Assembly: GCA_029207755.1 (NCBI GenBank)
Contig: JARCOQ010000002.1
Coordinates: 43,417,744 to 43,481,743, forward strand
DNA length: 64,000 nucleotides
Reading direction: 5' to 3'
Origin: Chamaea fasciata
Lineage: Eukaryota > Chordata > Aves > Passeriformes > Sylviidae
Part shown: positions 37,701-50,204 of the stretch, one piece after another
How the letters are laid out: every line of letters begins with the position of its first letter
How positions within the stretch are numbered: the stretch's first letter is position 1
The notes under the pieces: model-generated
The model's database searches: none
Seen by the model: only the letters and a program-made list of their open reading frames with translations
What the model was told of the DNA's origin: nothing
Translations under genes and position numbers: made by a program

Positions 37701-38744
37701 AAATTATGGGGCACAGAGGAAAAGAAGGAAAAATAAATAAGGCAGCAATTACAGCACAGGGCGTGAGGAACACACTACAAGGATCAGAATCAGAAGAAGC
37801 CAGCTGGAAATGGAGACTAGGAACAGAGCAGGGCAGACATTTGTTATAGAGGAAGCAACTGTTCATCCATTTAAAGTCACTGTGGTTGGCCAAAGGAAGC
37901 AAACTTTCCTCCAGCCAGCAGACCCAGTAATTTCAATGGGATACATAAAGTTGGTCTAGCTGTAGGCCCTGAGCTCTCCTTGAGTTATTTATTGTCTCTA
38001 ATAGTCTGTAAGGAACAGACTGTGCCATCTTATAGTGGTGCTCTAGAAAGATCAAACTCTTTAGAAAGAATCCACCTACAGGGCTGCAGATTTTGGAAGG
38101 CAAGTGTAACCCACTTACTGCCCTGGGTGTTACATGAAAGCCTGCTTTGTCAGTGTAGGTGAAAGGAACAAGAGGGATTTTATTGTCTGGTAAAAATCAA
38201 TATGGAAAGCTGAAATATTAACTTTGCTTTTAACAATTAACAGCAGGGCTTTTTCACTTGTATGGCTTCTGTGCTTTGAAGCAAGAGCATTACAGATAGC
38301 AACACAGTGCATTGAAAAGAATAACACACAAAAGAATTTGGAAAAGAAAATGCCCTTTGAGCGAAGGAAAGGCTCGGTAGTGATTCAGGAGGCAAAAACA
38401 CAGCCTTGTACCATTGGATAGCCAACTGAGCAGAAGGAAAGTAATGGGTATGAAAACAAGTACAGATTTTAACCACACCAAATGGAGCATTTTGTAAAAG
38501 ACACCGTGTGTCTCTGGAGAGTAGATTTAGTAGATTTACTCAGATACAAGGAACAGAAAATCACTTGAAATCTCTCAATAATTGGAAATCAAGATACAGA
38601 TTTTGGGGGCCTTTCAAACCTTTCAATGTTCATCAAATTAAAGGGTCCTCTGTCAGTTTTACTTGCTGTCTTACGATTTTAGCTTTTATATTTTTCATAT
38701 ATTTTTAATCCTGCAATTCTTCAGTGTATAAACTCTATACAGAG
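31761..38744. other. Unique non-coding DNA, about 7 kb
   Basis: No gene or transposon was recognised. 31960-32260 is GC-richer with a 98-codon frame of no known family. Around 34500-34690 the sequence is AT-rich and repeat-free, with GATTA, ATATGCAAT and TAACTAATTAG motifs of the kind bound by homeodomain and POU factors. It is a candidate conserved non-coding element by appearance only. Frames up to 93 codons elsewhere overlap on both strands. Confidence 0.6.
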
Positions 38745-39104
38745 TGTTAGCTACTGTTCTCCCATTTTATTCAGACTAAACAATTCCTCTCTAGGCCTGA
38801 AACTCAAGGACACCTCACTGTCTCAGGCCCCAAGAGATGTAAACAACAGTGAACTGTGGGGGGCCAAACTTGGAGTAAATTACTTCATTACCTGAAACTG
38901 TAATTGGAGGATTAAGCCCTGATATGTAAATGGCACAAATTTATGACTGTGTGAAAAACTTGTGATTGCCGTCCATCTTGGGTGTAGTCCCTCAGAGGCT
39001 TTTGACTGCCCAAGGTGTACCTATTGAAAACCTTCAATAAATACCCACTTTTATACTCTTAATGTTGTCTAACCTCTGTTTTAGGTAGCCACTCCAAGGC
39101 ATCA
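38745..39104 (+). mobile_element. Solo LTR of an endogenous retrovirus (family shared with 16245)
   Basis: The element starts TGTTAGCTACTG and ends CCAAGGCATCA. In order it has GGCCTGAAACTCAAGG, GTAATTGGAGGATTAAGCC, CCATCTTGGGTGTAG, GCCCAAGGTGTACC, CCTTCAATAAATACCCACTT with AATAAA at 39036-39041, and a CCTCTGTTTTAGG block. The element at 16245-16623 carries the same series on the other strand. No retroviral coding region adjoins it, so it is probably a solo LTR left by recombination. Flanks show no clear target-site duplication. An ERVL-type class is a guess. Confidence 0.82.
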
Positions 39105-39628
39105 TACTGACACCTTATATCTAGAGCAGGGCTGTTTTTTCCTGATGACAGTGACATCTCCTTGTCACTATTTTAAGTGAAGAAAGCAGACGCATCCCAC
39201 CCAGCTCCCTGCACTGCAAACTAGCTAGCTGCACACAGGGACCCTGCCTAATGAAGTAATTACCCTTACCATGGAGCACAATTAGAAGAGGGAAACTCTT
39301 TGTCTCAACGTGGTTAACAAAGAAAAACTGCAAACTGACTTCTCTGCACAGAAATTTCAGACAGAGCTAGTCAATTAATTCTAGTTTAAAAAGTCCATTT
39401 CCCAGAAATTAGGGTAGGGGCTGATGATTCAACTATTACTGGCAAAAACAATAGCTGATATCTTGCTACACAGCAGCTCCTTAAAAAAAAACTATCATTC
39501 ATATAGCAGGAAGAAAAGTGTTCTGATAGACCCTTTGATTTAAGTGACATACACTCAATTTTTTATGCTGTCAGTACTAAGTGATGCCTAAAATTTTTAA
39601 AGTATGTCTCTCACTTTCCTAACTTGTG

Positions 39629-39720
39629 AAAAAAAAAAAAAAAACAACAAAAAAAACCAAAAAAACCAAACCAAAACAAAACAAAAAACCAACCAAAAAA
39701 ACCCACCACAAAAACCCCCA
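39629..39720. repeat. A16 plus CA-rich low-complexity tract
   Basis: Sixteen A residues are followed by about 75 bases of almost only A and C, such as CCAAACCAAAACAAAAC and AACCAACCAAAAAAACCC. It has the same character as 12148-12236. The tract ends at CCCCCAACTATT. No retroelement is recognisable on either side. Confidence 0.93.
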
Positions 39721-40377
39721 ACTATTTAAGCCTTCATCTTGACACAGAAAATATAGCTGATTATAGAAGGGGTTGCTTTGCTTCAACTGAGTGGCTGCTC
39801 CAGAAGAAGTGCTTGTGCATTGATTACAGGTCATGTAGCAAATGTCTTGACCATTAAACACGGCACAAAGCCAAAGATTGTTATTCACTAAATCAGTTAT
39901 GACAATGAAATAAAAAGACATAAATGATCATTGAGAGAAGTTTAGAAGACTTCCCAAGGTGCCCAAATGGCCAATGTCCTAATGAAAAATAGGGCTAGTT
40001 AACAAATCAGCTGGAGAAAAAGAAAGAAAAGAGAAAGTAACACAGGGATAATGGTTATGCAAATAAGAATACTCACATTAACACCCAGAAATTTAAGAAT
40101 GGAAAGGAATACAAAGCCACAAAGGCACTTCCATGACCTTCAGACTTATGAATAACATGCTGGGTTTTAAACATTTCCGGTGTAATACCAACTTTAACAA
40201 CAATTAAATTCTTGTGCTTTATATAAACTTTAGTCTTGGGCAATTATGAAGACTAGGCAGAAGTGTTCAAGAAACATTATGATTCTCCTTTGGTTAAAAA
40301 AATATATAGCTATCAAATGGATGTCAAAATAGTTTTATATCAGCAGAGCAACAAGTGAAAATGTCAGTCATTATAAT

Positions 40378-40505
40378 AAATAAAGTTAATAACTAAATAA
40401 TAGGTTGTTTATTTATTTAACAAGCAAATAAAATAACTATTATTTCTTTTAATTAGTTCATTTTAATTAGTTAGTTAATTAATTATGTAATAAGCAAATA
40501 AAGCT
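40378..40505. repeat. AT-rich low-complexity patch
   Basis: The patch is almost wholly A and T, with repeated TAATTAG/TTAATTA and two copies of AAGCAAATAAA (near 40424 and 40493). It is dense in homeodomain-type TAATTA cores, as any such patch would be. Confidence 0.8.
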
Positions 40506-41640
40506 AAACATTTATTTAGGCATGTCTGTCTAAACAGCATGAGAGTTTGACGGAGCCAGCCCAAGATTTTTCTGGCTTATTCGTGCTGAGCTTATTTGTT
40601 TAGTCCTTAAGGAATGTGGATGTCAAAACACCTAGGGCCTTTTAAAGTGTCTTGACATTAAGAGAAATAGTGTTTGGCTACTGTGACCTGTGCACTTACA
40701 AGCTTGTGAGCTTGGCATGGAGCCTCAGGAAAGTAAGAATGCATGTGACATACACTCAGTTAACACAGAGCGACAGAAGTTATTGCAATCTTTGAATATC
40801 AATGTGGATTTATAGAAAGCAGATTTGGTGAAGCAGCTGAATGAAGTTTTTTTCATGGCTTTATATATTTGGATGATATAATGACTAGTGTTGATATAGT
40901 AACAGCAGACTTAAGTAAGCAAGTTGGCTTAAGACTGCATGACATTTTAAACAAAATATAACCACACAATATCAACATGGCATGTATTATGTGGGCTAAA
41001 AGCTGCCAAACTGATAAAATCTCTCAATTTTCCAAGATGGATGTTTTAGAAAGATTTGATCATCACTTTTTAATATCTCAGATAATGTCATAATGGGGTT
41101 CTTTTGACAGTTACTTCTATTTTTTTTCATTATACTCAAAAACCACAAGTAATACAGATCCACTGGGTGGAAGCTGAAATTAAATCAGTGAGCCATCACC
41201 CACAAGAAAGGCTTTCTGGGGGTCACAGTGGAGTCCTACTCCATGTGTATTTGAAAATTCAAAAATGTTGCTCTAGATCAGACATACATGAAGTCAGCAA
41301 AATCCTGTGACTTGTGGTATGAAAAGTTTGGACTAAAGGATGGCCCCATCTGGCCTTAAGTGAACAGACTGTGTGGATTCCCAGGCAGAAACACAGACAA
41401 AGGAAAAATCATTTGTATCTATATGAAATTTGGTTCTGGCTTCAGATGCAAGATTACGCGACTGAGAATCTATCTGCTCTGACTGCCAGGTTTGCTGCAT
41501 TGCCATTAGTCCCAGCAAGCAAAGGTGTGGTGGATTCATCAGACAGCCTCATGCACTGCACAGAGTCCCTGCTGTTCACTGGGCTCTCTGAGAGGGCAGA
41601 GACCCTTTCACAGAGAAATAGGTTGGATTAAGACTTACTT

Positions 41641-41816
41641 GAACAGGCTCCCCAGGGAAGCTGTGTATGCCCCATCCCTGGAAGTGTTCAAGGCCGGATT
41701 GGATGGGGCCCAGACCAAACTCATCTAGTGAGAGCAGCTCTGCCCATGGCAGGGGGGTTGGAACTAGGTGATCTTTAAGGTCCCTTCCAACCCAAACCAT
41801 CCTGTGATTCTACGAA
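41641..41816 (+). mobile_element. CR1 LINE 3' fragment
   Basis: Landmarks are GAACAGGCTCCCCAGGGAAG, CATCCCTGGAAGTGTTCAAG, GGATTGGATGGGG, CTGCCCATGGCAGGGGGGTT, GGAACTAGGTGATCTTTAAG, GTCCCTTCCAACCCAAACCA and the end CCTGTGATTCTACGAAT. This is a different CR1 subfamily from the 24.5-kb copy, as it has the 'CATGGCAGGGGGGTTGGAAC' block. It is well preserved at the 3' end and cut off upstream. Confidence 0.95.
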
Positions 41817-43040
41817 TCTTAGTTTTATCTTTCTTTAATTTGTAACAGAACTACGGGACTGGCTTGCAATTTTGAAGTTATAAAATGTATATGCAGAAAA
41901 ATTACATGCATTTTTTTCACAAATAGAGCATTAAGGGAGCATGAACAAAGTGTCAAAAGGGCACATCCTCACTTATGAGGCAGGTAATAATATTAACTGA
42001 GAGGATTCTCAAAAAGGCATGAAGAGAAATGACTACTGCTTGAATAAAGGAATCATACAGGAACAAAGATGATTTGAAAGACAGACCACATTAAATTTAC
42101 CCTTGTGTCCAAAGTTATGCAAAATCTATTCATTCTTTAAGTTTATTTGAACCCCAAATGGGATATAAGAGATGCTAAGACCAGTGCTGCAATCAATTCA
42201 AAATATATCCTTGCTTCATTCAAAAAAATTCTCAGAAGTATTTCATCTCGCAGCAGGTGGCATGTTACTGTGAAAAAGAAAAGACGTGCAATCTCCTGGT
42301 GGCAGAACACACCTTGAGCTGAATTATATGTGACTGAAAACCCCATCATTACAGTGAGAGCTGCAATGAAATAAAGCATAGGTTTTTGACTCCTGAAGAG
42401 AAATTAAATATCTCTTAAAGCTGCAGGGAAGAACAGTTTCGTGAGTATTGCCTGATGTTACAAAGAGGGGCTTATCCTTCCTTTTGTCTTTAGGAATCTA
42501 TATTAGCCGTGGAATTATTCCAGTCTGAAGTAGTGGGGGAAAGCAGTGAGACCCACGTGTGAGAAGACAGAATTAGCCTGGTTTAGTGAAGTAATCATGT
42601 ACAAGACAAGTGAAAGATGAGAAAAAGATTTAATAACAATTATTATCTCCAAGGCACTGTGCTAACGCTGACGTGTGTTCTTACAGCTAGAGGTTATGTT
42701 TCATGGCTTCTCCTGTAGAAGGGGAATTCCATCACTAACTGGGTTTTTATTTGCTTCACACACTTAATGGGAGCAGGCAATATTAACTGCAAATAAATAA
42801 TTAGATTTCATTTCTTCTGCCTGTCCATTTTAGGTTGTTACTGAGCCTTACCCTGGAGAAAAACCTCAAAATAAAATCTTCTGAAAATATTCAGTTACTG
42901 AACTAAAAACAATGTATCTGCCCAGATACTTTAGGATTCTCATGCCTAGTTTTAGGTAAAATATCCTGAGGTGAACATAATAACCACAGAATAATGTTTG
43001 CACACCGTTTTTCTGCTGTATTTATAGTGGATGAGTGGCT
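41817..43040. other. Unique AT-rich non-coding DNA
   Basis: No gene or repeat was recognised. The minus frame at 42143-42379 (78 codons) matches nothing known. Confidence 0.6.
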
Positions 43041-43165
43041 AAAAATCACAGAATAGCTGAGGATGAAAGTGACACCTGTGGATCAAGCCCCTGCTCAGAG
43101 CAAGGTCACCTACAGCAGGTTGCTCAGGTCCATGGCCAGTCTGAGTTCTCTGCCAAGTTACTTTC
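43041..43165 (-). mobile_element. CR1 LINE 3' fragment
   Basis: The plus strand reads AATCACAGAATAGCTGAGGA, then CACCTGTGGATCAAGCCCCT, GCTCAGAGCAAGGTCACCTA and CAGCAGGTTGCTCAGG. This is the complement of a CR1 subfamily whose end is CCAACCCCCTGCTCAAAGCAGGGTCAC-like on that strand. A short gap has removed part of the 'TTGGAAGGGACCTCTGGAGATCATC' text. The element is truncated after about 43165. Confidence 0.85.
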
Positions 43166-45681
43166 CAGCCAGCTGGCCACCGAGTTAATTCTTTGTCTGC
43201 TGTTAATAGATAAACACAGTCCCACTCACCTGACTGGCACCTACAGCACTGTAGAGTTTGTTTATATTTTTAATTTAGAGAGGATGCATAATCGCCTCTA
43301 GGTACTGTAAATGTTGCACATGCAAATGCACATCTACTGCAGGAAAAGCAAGACTAGATTAAGTATTCAGAGATCATCAATGCTGATCAGACAAAAAGGA
43401 CAGATTTTCTTTAATGAAGAAATAATGTGTTGAATTACACTGAAGTTTATTTTAAATTAATACTTCATTAGGTGTGAAATGGAGACTTATTTATCAGCCT
43501 GCATAACAAATGATACAATGTAGAAGCAGACTGGCTTATTAAATGCATAATACTACTGGTTTTACTGTGATGGTACCTCATGCAAGTACAGTGAAGGAGG
43601 TCACCAGAGACAAGGACAACAGATAAAGAACTGAAGGATCAGCAAAACACAGAGGCAATGGTACTCATCCAGTCACGCAGCCAAAAAACTGGAAGATCAA
43701 TCCAAAGCTCCCAAATTCCAATTTATTCATGTCTTTGAAGCTAGGTATTAAAAGAACTTGGTTGAAAATTTTCATTCAGATTTTTTCAGTGTGTTGTACT
43801 AAAAACAACCCCAAGGATAGCTGGATTTCAGTTCTGTTCCAAGCTAAATACCAGTTTAAATTTGCCACAATTCATCTGTCTTGCTCCAAAGGCAGACTAG
43901 GATTTAGGATCCCACAAAACTAGGATCCGTGACCTTAACACAGCCTCCTGCATTTTGAGGTAGGAGCTCTTCTGAGACAACCGACCTGATACATCTGCTG
44001 AAGTGCCATTACCTTCTGCAGAAAACTAAAGGAAAAATGAGACCAGGTAAAACCACAGACCTGCCTTAAAATGGGAGGATTCCTTGGAGGACCCTACCTC
44101 TCTCCAAAACAGGGAATGAGGAAGCCTTGATGACTTGCTTGAAACATTTCACACCTTTTAGATGGCTAGATGATTGCAGAGATGTACCCAAGAGGATCTA
44201 TCCAATACAGAGGTCTATTCTCCTTATGATTGCCAGCTATTAATGTAATTCCGAACTGGATTTGCAGGCTCATATCAGCTGGAAAACAGTGTGCAAAAGC
44301 TCTTAAAATGACAGATGAAAAGAATTAAGGCAGAGGAGGAACGGACATCAATGTTTTCTCATATCCATTTAAAGGAATAAAAGGAATGCTTTGATCACTT
44401 CTCTTTCAGAGTAACTATCCTCCTATTTTGGAGAGATCTTTTACTGGATCACGGAGATGACAGGAAGAGTACCTTGAATGAATGCAGTATAAATTTCATA
44501 GGAGCAGTAAATAAAGCATAACTTTTCACTAAAGTTTTGTAAGTTACTGTAATTACAGATTACTCTATTTTAATAGCACTTTGCTCATATACAGCATAAA
44601 AGTCTGATCTTGAAGAAACAAATTAAATACCAGTTCCCAGAAGCCCCACCTCCGTATGCTACTCTTCCAAAAGACTTCTTCCATCATAGTCTCTGCATAT
44701 CATCAGGAGAAACCATACAAGTCACCAAAGCTTCATGAAAAATTCCTGCCTGCCATATTATAGCCTTGGTAATTATTGCTGAATTTCGTAGATTTTAACA
44801 TATGTGATTTGAACAACACGAGTACTGGTGTAAAGCTTGAAGTATCTACCAGTTAAAACCATTTAACACCTTATTTAAGTGACCAATATTATTACCTTCT
44901 ATGATTATTTGACTATGGGACTTCTGTGATCTTCATGTTTGTTCAAAAGACTTGTTCTTCCTGAGGTACTGCCATCTGCCAGTTCTTAAACAACAAAAAA
45001 AACCAAGCACAAACCAAAAAAATATTGCTCATAGCAAAACACCCATCGAGTCATGTTCCCTTATAGTTGTGATGAACATAATTTTCAGAGGTATCAGTCA
45101 AATGTAACATACCCTTGACCACCTTGGAAAACCTGAGCTTTTCTGCATAGAGTTTTGAGTATTTTTTAACTTCTCTGTAACATATAGACCTGTGGATCAC
45201 ACATGGTGAGTTTTTGACAATGGAAGCAGAAAGGGTGCAGAGAAGAAGCTTGCATTATCCTGTTGTGACCAGTCAGAAGTTACAGGATTTATGAAAAAAA
45301 AGTTTTATCACACCAGGAGGAATGCTGGTCCTCTAATAAGTATGCTCAGGGAAGTGAACTGATAGCAGGTTGCTGGGAGAAGTTGTGTTACCAGCTGGAG
45401 TATTTCCTCTGGCAGAAAAGGAGACAAGGGCATCTTCTCCTATTACTAATGTTTTAACTCAGCTTTCAGCCTAAAGTGAAAAGAGAAGTTAACTGTGAAT
45501 GTCCTCAAAAAATAATGTAATCAAAGGCAGAATTGTTCACTGTTGTAAACAGAACAAAAATGACCACGTCCGTGCAGGCAGGCATGCAAACCCACATCAG
45601 CTGGGATTTGGTAGGATAAGAGCCGGGACATGTGGAACAGTCTGGTGGGGAGATGGGAAAAGTGAACTGATCTTCGTGTTT

Positions 45682-45714
45682 CATTTCTCAGTGATCTCAG
45701 ATCACTGAGAAATG
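45682..45714. repeat. 33-nt near-perfect palindrome
   Basis: CATTTCTCAGTGATCT (45682-45697) is the exact reverse complement of AGATCACTGAGAAATG (45699-45714), with a single C at 45698 between them. A 16-bp perfect arm with a one-base spacer is not expected by chance in 64 kb. The flanks do not continue the symmetry and no known element borders it. Confidence 0.98.
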
Positions 45715-48077
45715 TACAGAGTTGGACAGCACAGCCTGAGCTCTGCTGCTGCACACCCTGCCCATGCCCTCTGAATGCCACAGGGCACGAGGAGGAACCA
45801 GAGGGAAGCAGTCATTCTGCCTGGCAAGGCACAGCACAAAGAAAGGTCAGGATGAGTGGAGCTGGAGCCAAGCTCACCAGTGCAGCCTCAGCACCTGCTC
45901 TCCAGCTGTGCTCCTGAGACACGGTACATACCTGAGCCAAAACACTGAAACACATCTTGGAGGGACCAGGTTATAGGGAAAATCCTGGGCAGTGCTTGAC
46001 ATTGTTAAGAAGGCCTGCATTAAGGGAATCATGAGAGGGTAGAAGAGACTAAAAGGTGAAAATAATTCATCTTAAATTGTGAAGTTGATTTTGAAATGTG
46101 TGATTTGCTGTGCATATCTTTATCTGTCACATGAACATGTAGATTGCCACAGTGGAACAAGTCAGTCCAATTTAATTAGTTACTTGATGCTTCACAGAAA
46201 ACAGAATGATGAAATCGTCTTCCTATGCCCTGTCACTGGCCTATGCATTGGAGCATAAAGATTGCTAGCTTTTCTTTTTACTCATTCACATCCACAGTTT
46301 GCTTGTGGATGGCCTAATTTTCCAGATCATTCTTGATTTTTTGTTCCCTCTTGGCTCTAAAAAGTTTAAAGAAATAAACACAATTCACTCTATTTCAAAA
46401 TGTAATCCATGTTTTCCCTTTCACTTCAAAACTGTTGCTGTCTATCATGATTTCCCCCCTTGGTGACAAAGAAATCTCAGCAAAGGGATGCTAAAATATC
46501 AGTGAGGGCTACTCAAGTCTTTCTCTGTAAAGTACAGATGACTACTTCATCCTTCTGATGACTGCAATCCAGTATCAGAAAAAATCCCTTGTTAATCTTC
46601 AAATTATATATATAATTTTTTTCCAAATTGTGTGGCATCCCATAAGCATGATTTTCCAGATATTTTAAAGGTTTAAATGGACTCAATTAATGCCTAATTT
46701 TGGAGATATTAGAAGTTGCCTCCTTTTCAGAAAGCCATGACCTCTCCCCTCTATAAACTAGGCGCTATCTGAACACAAAAGACAGAGTTAAAGTCACTGA
46801 AAACTTAAAAAAAAAAATAAAATAAATTGAAAAAAATTAAAAACCCACAAAATTTACCAATATAATTCTAATGTATTGAAGCAAATTATTTCTCTCCAGT
46901 GTTTCCTGGGTGTCACTTACTAACAGATCTGCTTGTAGGAGATCTGAAAAATACTCCTTAAAACAAGCAGTGTCATGTGCTTCAGCACAAAGCAGCACCC
47001 AGCATCCTCTGGAAATTATTCTTCCCAGGAAAGCCTGCTGCTGTGCTGGGCTCTTCTAAAACACCTTATCTATTTGCTGAGACCACCTAGGAATATGGAT
47101 GGGAAATTGAAAATTTGATTCATAGCCTATTCAAATAAATAGCAATTCCAACTTATTCCTACAGGCTCTGCCTCCAGATATTTAATGAACAGCTTTTAGT
47201 TATTAGATTGGCTTGCAGCTATATAATTTACTTGACAGAATTCCTACACACTGCATCCTTCTGCAGCCTACATCCCATCTTGCAGGCCTTGGTCTTGCTG
47301 GGCATCACCTGTGCACAATAGAAACAGAAATAATTTTCAGAGTACTTTGAATAAATTAACCTGCCACAAGAAATCTGGCATTTCCTTTGCTCTTGTCAGT
47401 CTTCTTGATCCCATCTTAAAAGATCAGCTGTTGATACCATTGACAGCTTTATTATTACTAAGTGACAGCATGTGTCAGAAAATCAAAAGAAAGCGCTGCA
47501 AGAATATGAAAAGGTTAAAAGCAATAGAGAAAACATTACTGTTGCCATGGTACAGATCAGCATCTAGCAATGCCAGCAGGGCAGTAGCAGTGACAGCCAG
47601 TGCTCAGACAGTTTTCTTGTCTCAGATAATTCCCATAAAGCGTCTGGAAAGAGGCAGAGATCTTCCAGCAGAGTCCTAAACTGAGTGAGGGCCCAGTGAC
47701 AACCACACTGACAGCTAACTGAAAAGTCAAAGCTGATGAGGAAGGGATGCCCCAGTTCTTCCCAAGCTGCAGGGACTGCCACTTAGTTGTTTACTTCAAG
47801 GGCTGCCAGTCATATGTTTTGGCAGTGGCTCTGATAATCTACCGAATAACATTTAATCACTTGCCAATTCTTGACCAGTTCATGGAGCACATTGAAAGAA
47901 TGGGCCATAATTCACATCAAAAGAGAAACAAACATGCTTGGTATTTGTGACTCTGAAGTCCATGGGGGGAAAGCAAGTCAAAAGCAGCTTGTTTTCCAGT
48001 TTTGAGCTTCCCAACATTCTTTATTTTGATTATTCTAAACATTTTGCCTGCTCCAAGACATAAATATGGTAGAAAGC

Positions 48078-48097
48078 AAAAAAAAAAAAAAAAAAAA
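48078..48097. repeat. A20 homopolymer tract
   Basis: Twenty A residues follow GTAGAAAGC. No retrocopy is recognisable upstream on the plus strand. Confidence 0.95.
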
Positions 48098-50044
48098 GCT
48101 GATTTGATGTTGGTGGAAAATTAAACCTGGATATCATGTTATTCCCTATAAATGCTTTTATTTCCTATTATTTTCACCTTTTGTCTATTTTTGGATATCC
48201 TGTCTCAGAAGTATTTCTTTCAATTAAGGGAATTGCAGAGTTATGCATTGGCAATGACCTCAACAGCTAAATATGGAAGAAGGATTATTGGAAGAGGTAA
48301 ATCTTTTTATGCTCGTGACTGAGCCTCCCTGTACCCAAGACCATGGCAGAACACCAACCTTCCTGCAAACAAAGCTGTACTCAGAGTGACTCTCTTTGAA
48401 GAACTGAGTATACAGTTTGAACCAAAGCATTTGGCTCTAACACAGTAACAGTCTTTAAATTCATTCCTTTGGGAACAACACATATCAGTGTTTTATGTAT
48501 TCCAATTATAAGTTTTTTATGAAAGCTTTTACCAGAACAGACACATCAGCTCACTGGCAGAAGCAGCCTAAGCAACTTCCCAATATTTTTGAAGACACAG
48601 AGGGCAAACCCAGTCAGGTTCACAGCAGCTGTGTTCATTTAGACCCATTTCAAGGGACCAGACAGACTGTTACAGAAGAAGACACTTGAATTTCTTCCTC
48701 CTCATCTTTGACCTCACCTACCTTTTCCTGCTATTCACACCATACCGCTGTGTCATGAGGAGTCACAACACTGAAGCAGATCAGTCAGAAAACCAACCTG
48801 TTGGGCAAGACATGCTCTCCAGTTTTAGAAATGCAGAAGTTAGAATAGCACAATCCACCTGAAGACCATCTCCCGCCTCTGCCTGCCAAGGTGATGAAAC
48901 ACTGCTGGCAAGGCCAAAGAACATTAAATCCTCCATAGAGCACCCCACATTCTCAGCGTGGGGCAAGGGGTAACAGGACATTTTAGCCTTCCACTTCAGT
49001 GTCAGGGGGCAGTGGTTTAGGACAGCGTTGTACATTTTTACACCACTGTACCAAAGCTCTTCCATCAGCCTGAAGTTTGGTAGTGCACAGGTGTTTAATC
49101 ATTGCTGCCCTTTAATCTGTCATTCATGCACCTTCTCTCAATATTTTCCTAACACTGCAAATATTGGGCCAAAACAAATCCTGTTTTGCAGGGAATGCCA
49201 ATTATTTGATATTAAATGAAGCTATATGCGGCAAAATGATGCAGAAATTGATCATTTTTCTCTAGTCTGTCCCCATATAAAAGTTTCTCACCACCTATAA
49301 CATTTTTGAAGAGTAAAAATCAGTAAATTTCGCATAAAATGCCATATAATGCAACTCAGTGAAGTTGTGTACTAAAAAAGTACACATCCTTCATGTCTTC
49401 TTTGCAAATGCTGTCCCAGCTCCCACTGCTCGGCAATACCATCAGGAACACAAATGAGACTCTTGGTATATACATTATTGCAAAGTCATTAATCTGCTTA
49501 GAGACCATCCGAGTTCTGATTCTCACAGAGAAGGAAGGAAAATTTGTAACAAGAGAAATTTAAGATCATCACATTTACAGAAGCATCATGTGAAAATACA
49601 CACAGAGCAGTTTTGACAGACAGCTCAGTGTGTTTTTTCTATATTCTCTTTCGTGTTTTTCATAGGCTTTGCAATCAAATGAATGGAGATCTTATTTCCA
49701 TTATGTTCTTAGATTGTTTCCACAGACGAAGAGCAACCTTTTAGAACCCAGGCCAGACTAAGAGAGTTATTTGGATTCAAATCCTTCCCCTCACAAGGAT
49801 TTTTTAATCTTCAACTCAGGAAAGATTTTTCAACCTGCCTGCCACTATGCCTCTATTTCCCAGCTTTGAAAATATCCCTTGAGGTTAGCCAGTTGGAGGC
49901 ATCATGTGCTGAACATTTCTCAGAATCTGCTAAATATAACTCCAGGGTTTGACTGAGTATTAGCAAGTCACTAACCTACAGAACGATGAAATGTTCTTTT
50001 CAATCTGAAGTGCAAAGAAAACACATAAACATGTAGTTTTGTGA

Positions 50045-50190
50045 AACAGTGGACATTGGCTGCCCTGGGAGGTGGTGAATTCACTATCCCTGGAGGTGTT
50101 CAAGTTGTCAAAGGTGGTGATCGGTCAAAGGTTAAACTCAATGATCTCAGAGGCTTTTTTCCAACCTAAATGATTCTGTGATTCTGTGAA
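50045..50190 (+). mobile_element. CR1 LINE 3' fragment
   Basis: Landmarks are GGCTGCCCTGGGAGGTGGTG, TCACTATCCCTGGAGGTGTT, AACTCAATGATCTCAGAGGC, TTTTTTCCAACCTAAATGAT and the double octamer end TCTGTGATTCTGTG. Only the last ~140 bases of CR1 are present, with an internal deletion before the 'ACTCAATGATCT' block. Confidence 0.93.
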
Positions 50191-50204
50191 ATGCAACTTG
50201 TGAT

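Larger units (their letters stand above)
39105..41640. other. AT-rich non-coding DNA
   Basis: No gene was recognised. It holds the A/C-rich tract at 39629-39720 and a very AT-rich patch at 40378-40505 (listed separately). The 100-codon minus frame at 39619-39921, ending in a Phe/Val run, is the translated A/C tract. Confidence 0.6.
43166..50044. other. Unique non-coding DNA, about 6.9 kb
   Basis: No gene or transposon was recognised. It contains the 33-nt palindrome at 45682-45714, a poly(A) tract at 48078-48097 and an A-rich patch at 46807-46850. Frames at 45521-45976 and 47311-47782 (up to 122 codons) lie on both strands and match nothing known. Confidence 0.6.

Noticed and set aside
39619..39921. 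100-codon minus frame with a Phe/Val-rich run
   Set aside because: The run is the translated A/C-rich tract.
48078..48097. Poly(A) as the tail of a processed pseudogene (also 60199-60219 and the T24 at 21236-21259)
   Set aside because: No intronless gene text is recognisable on the expected side of any of these tracts.
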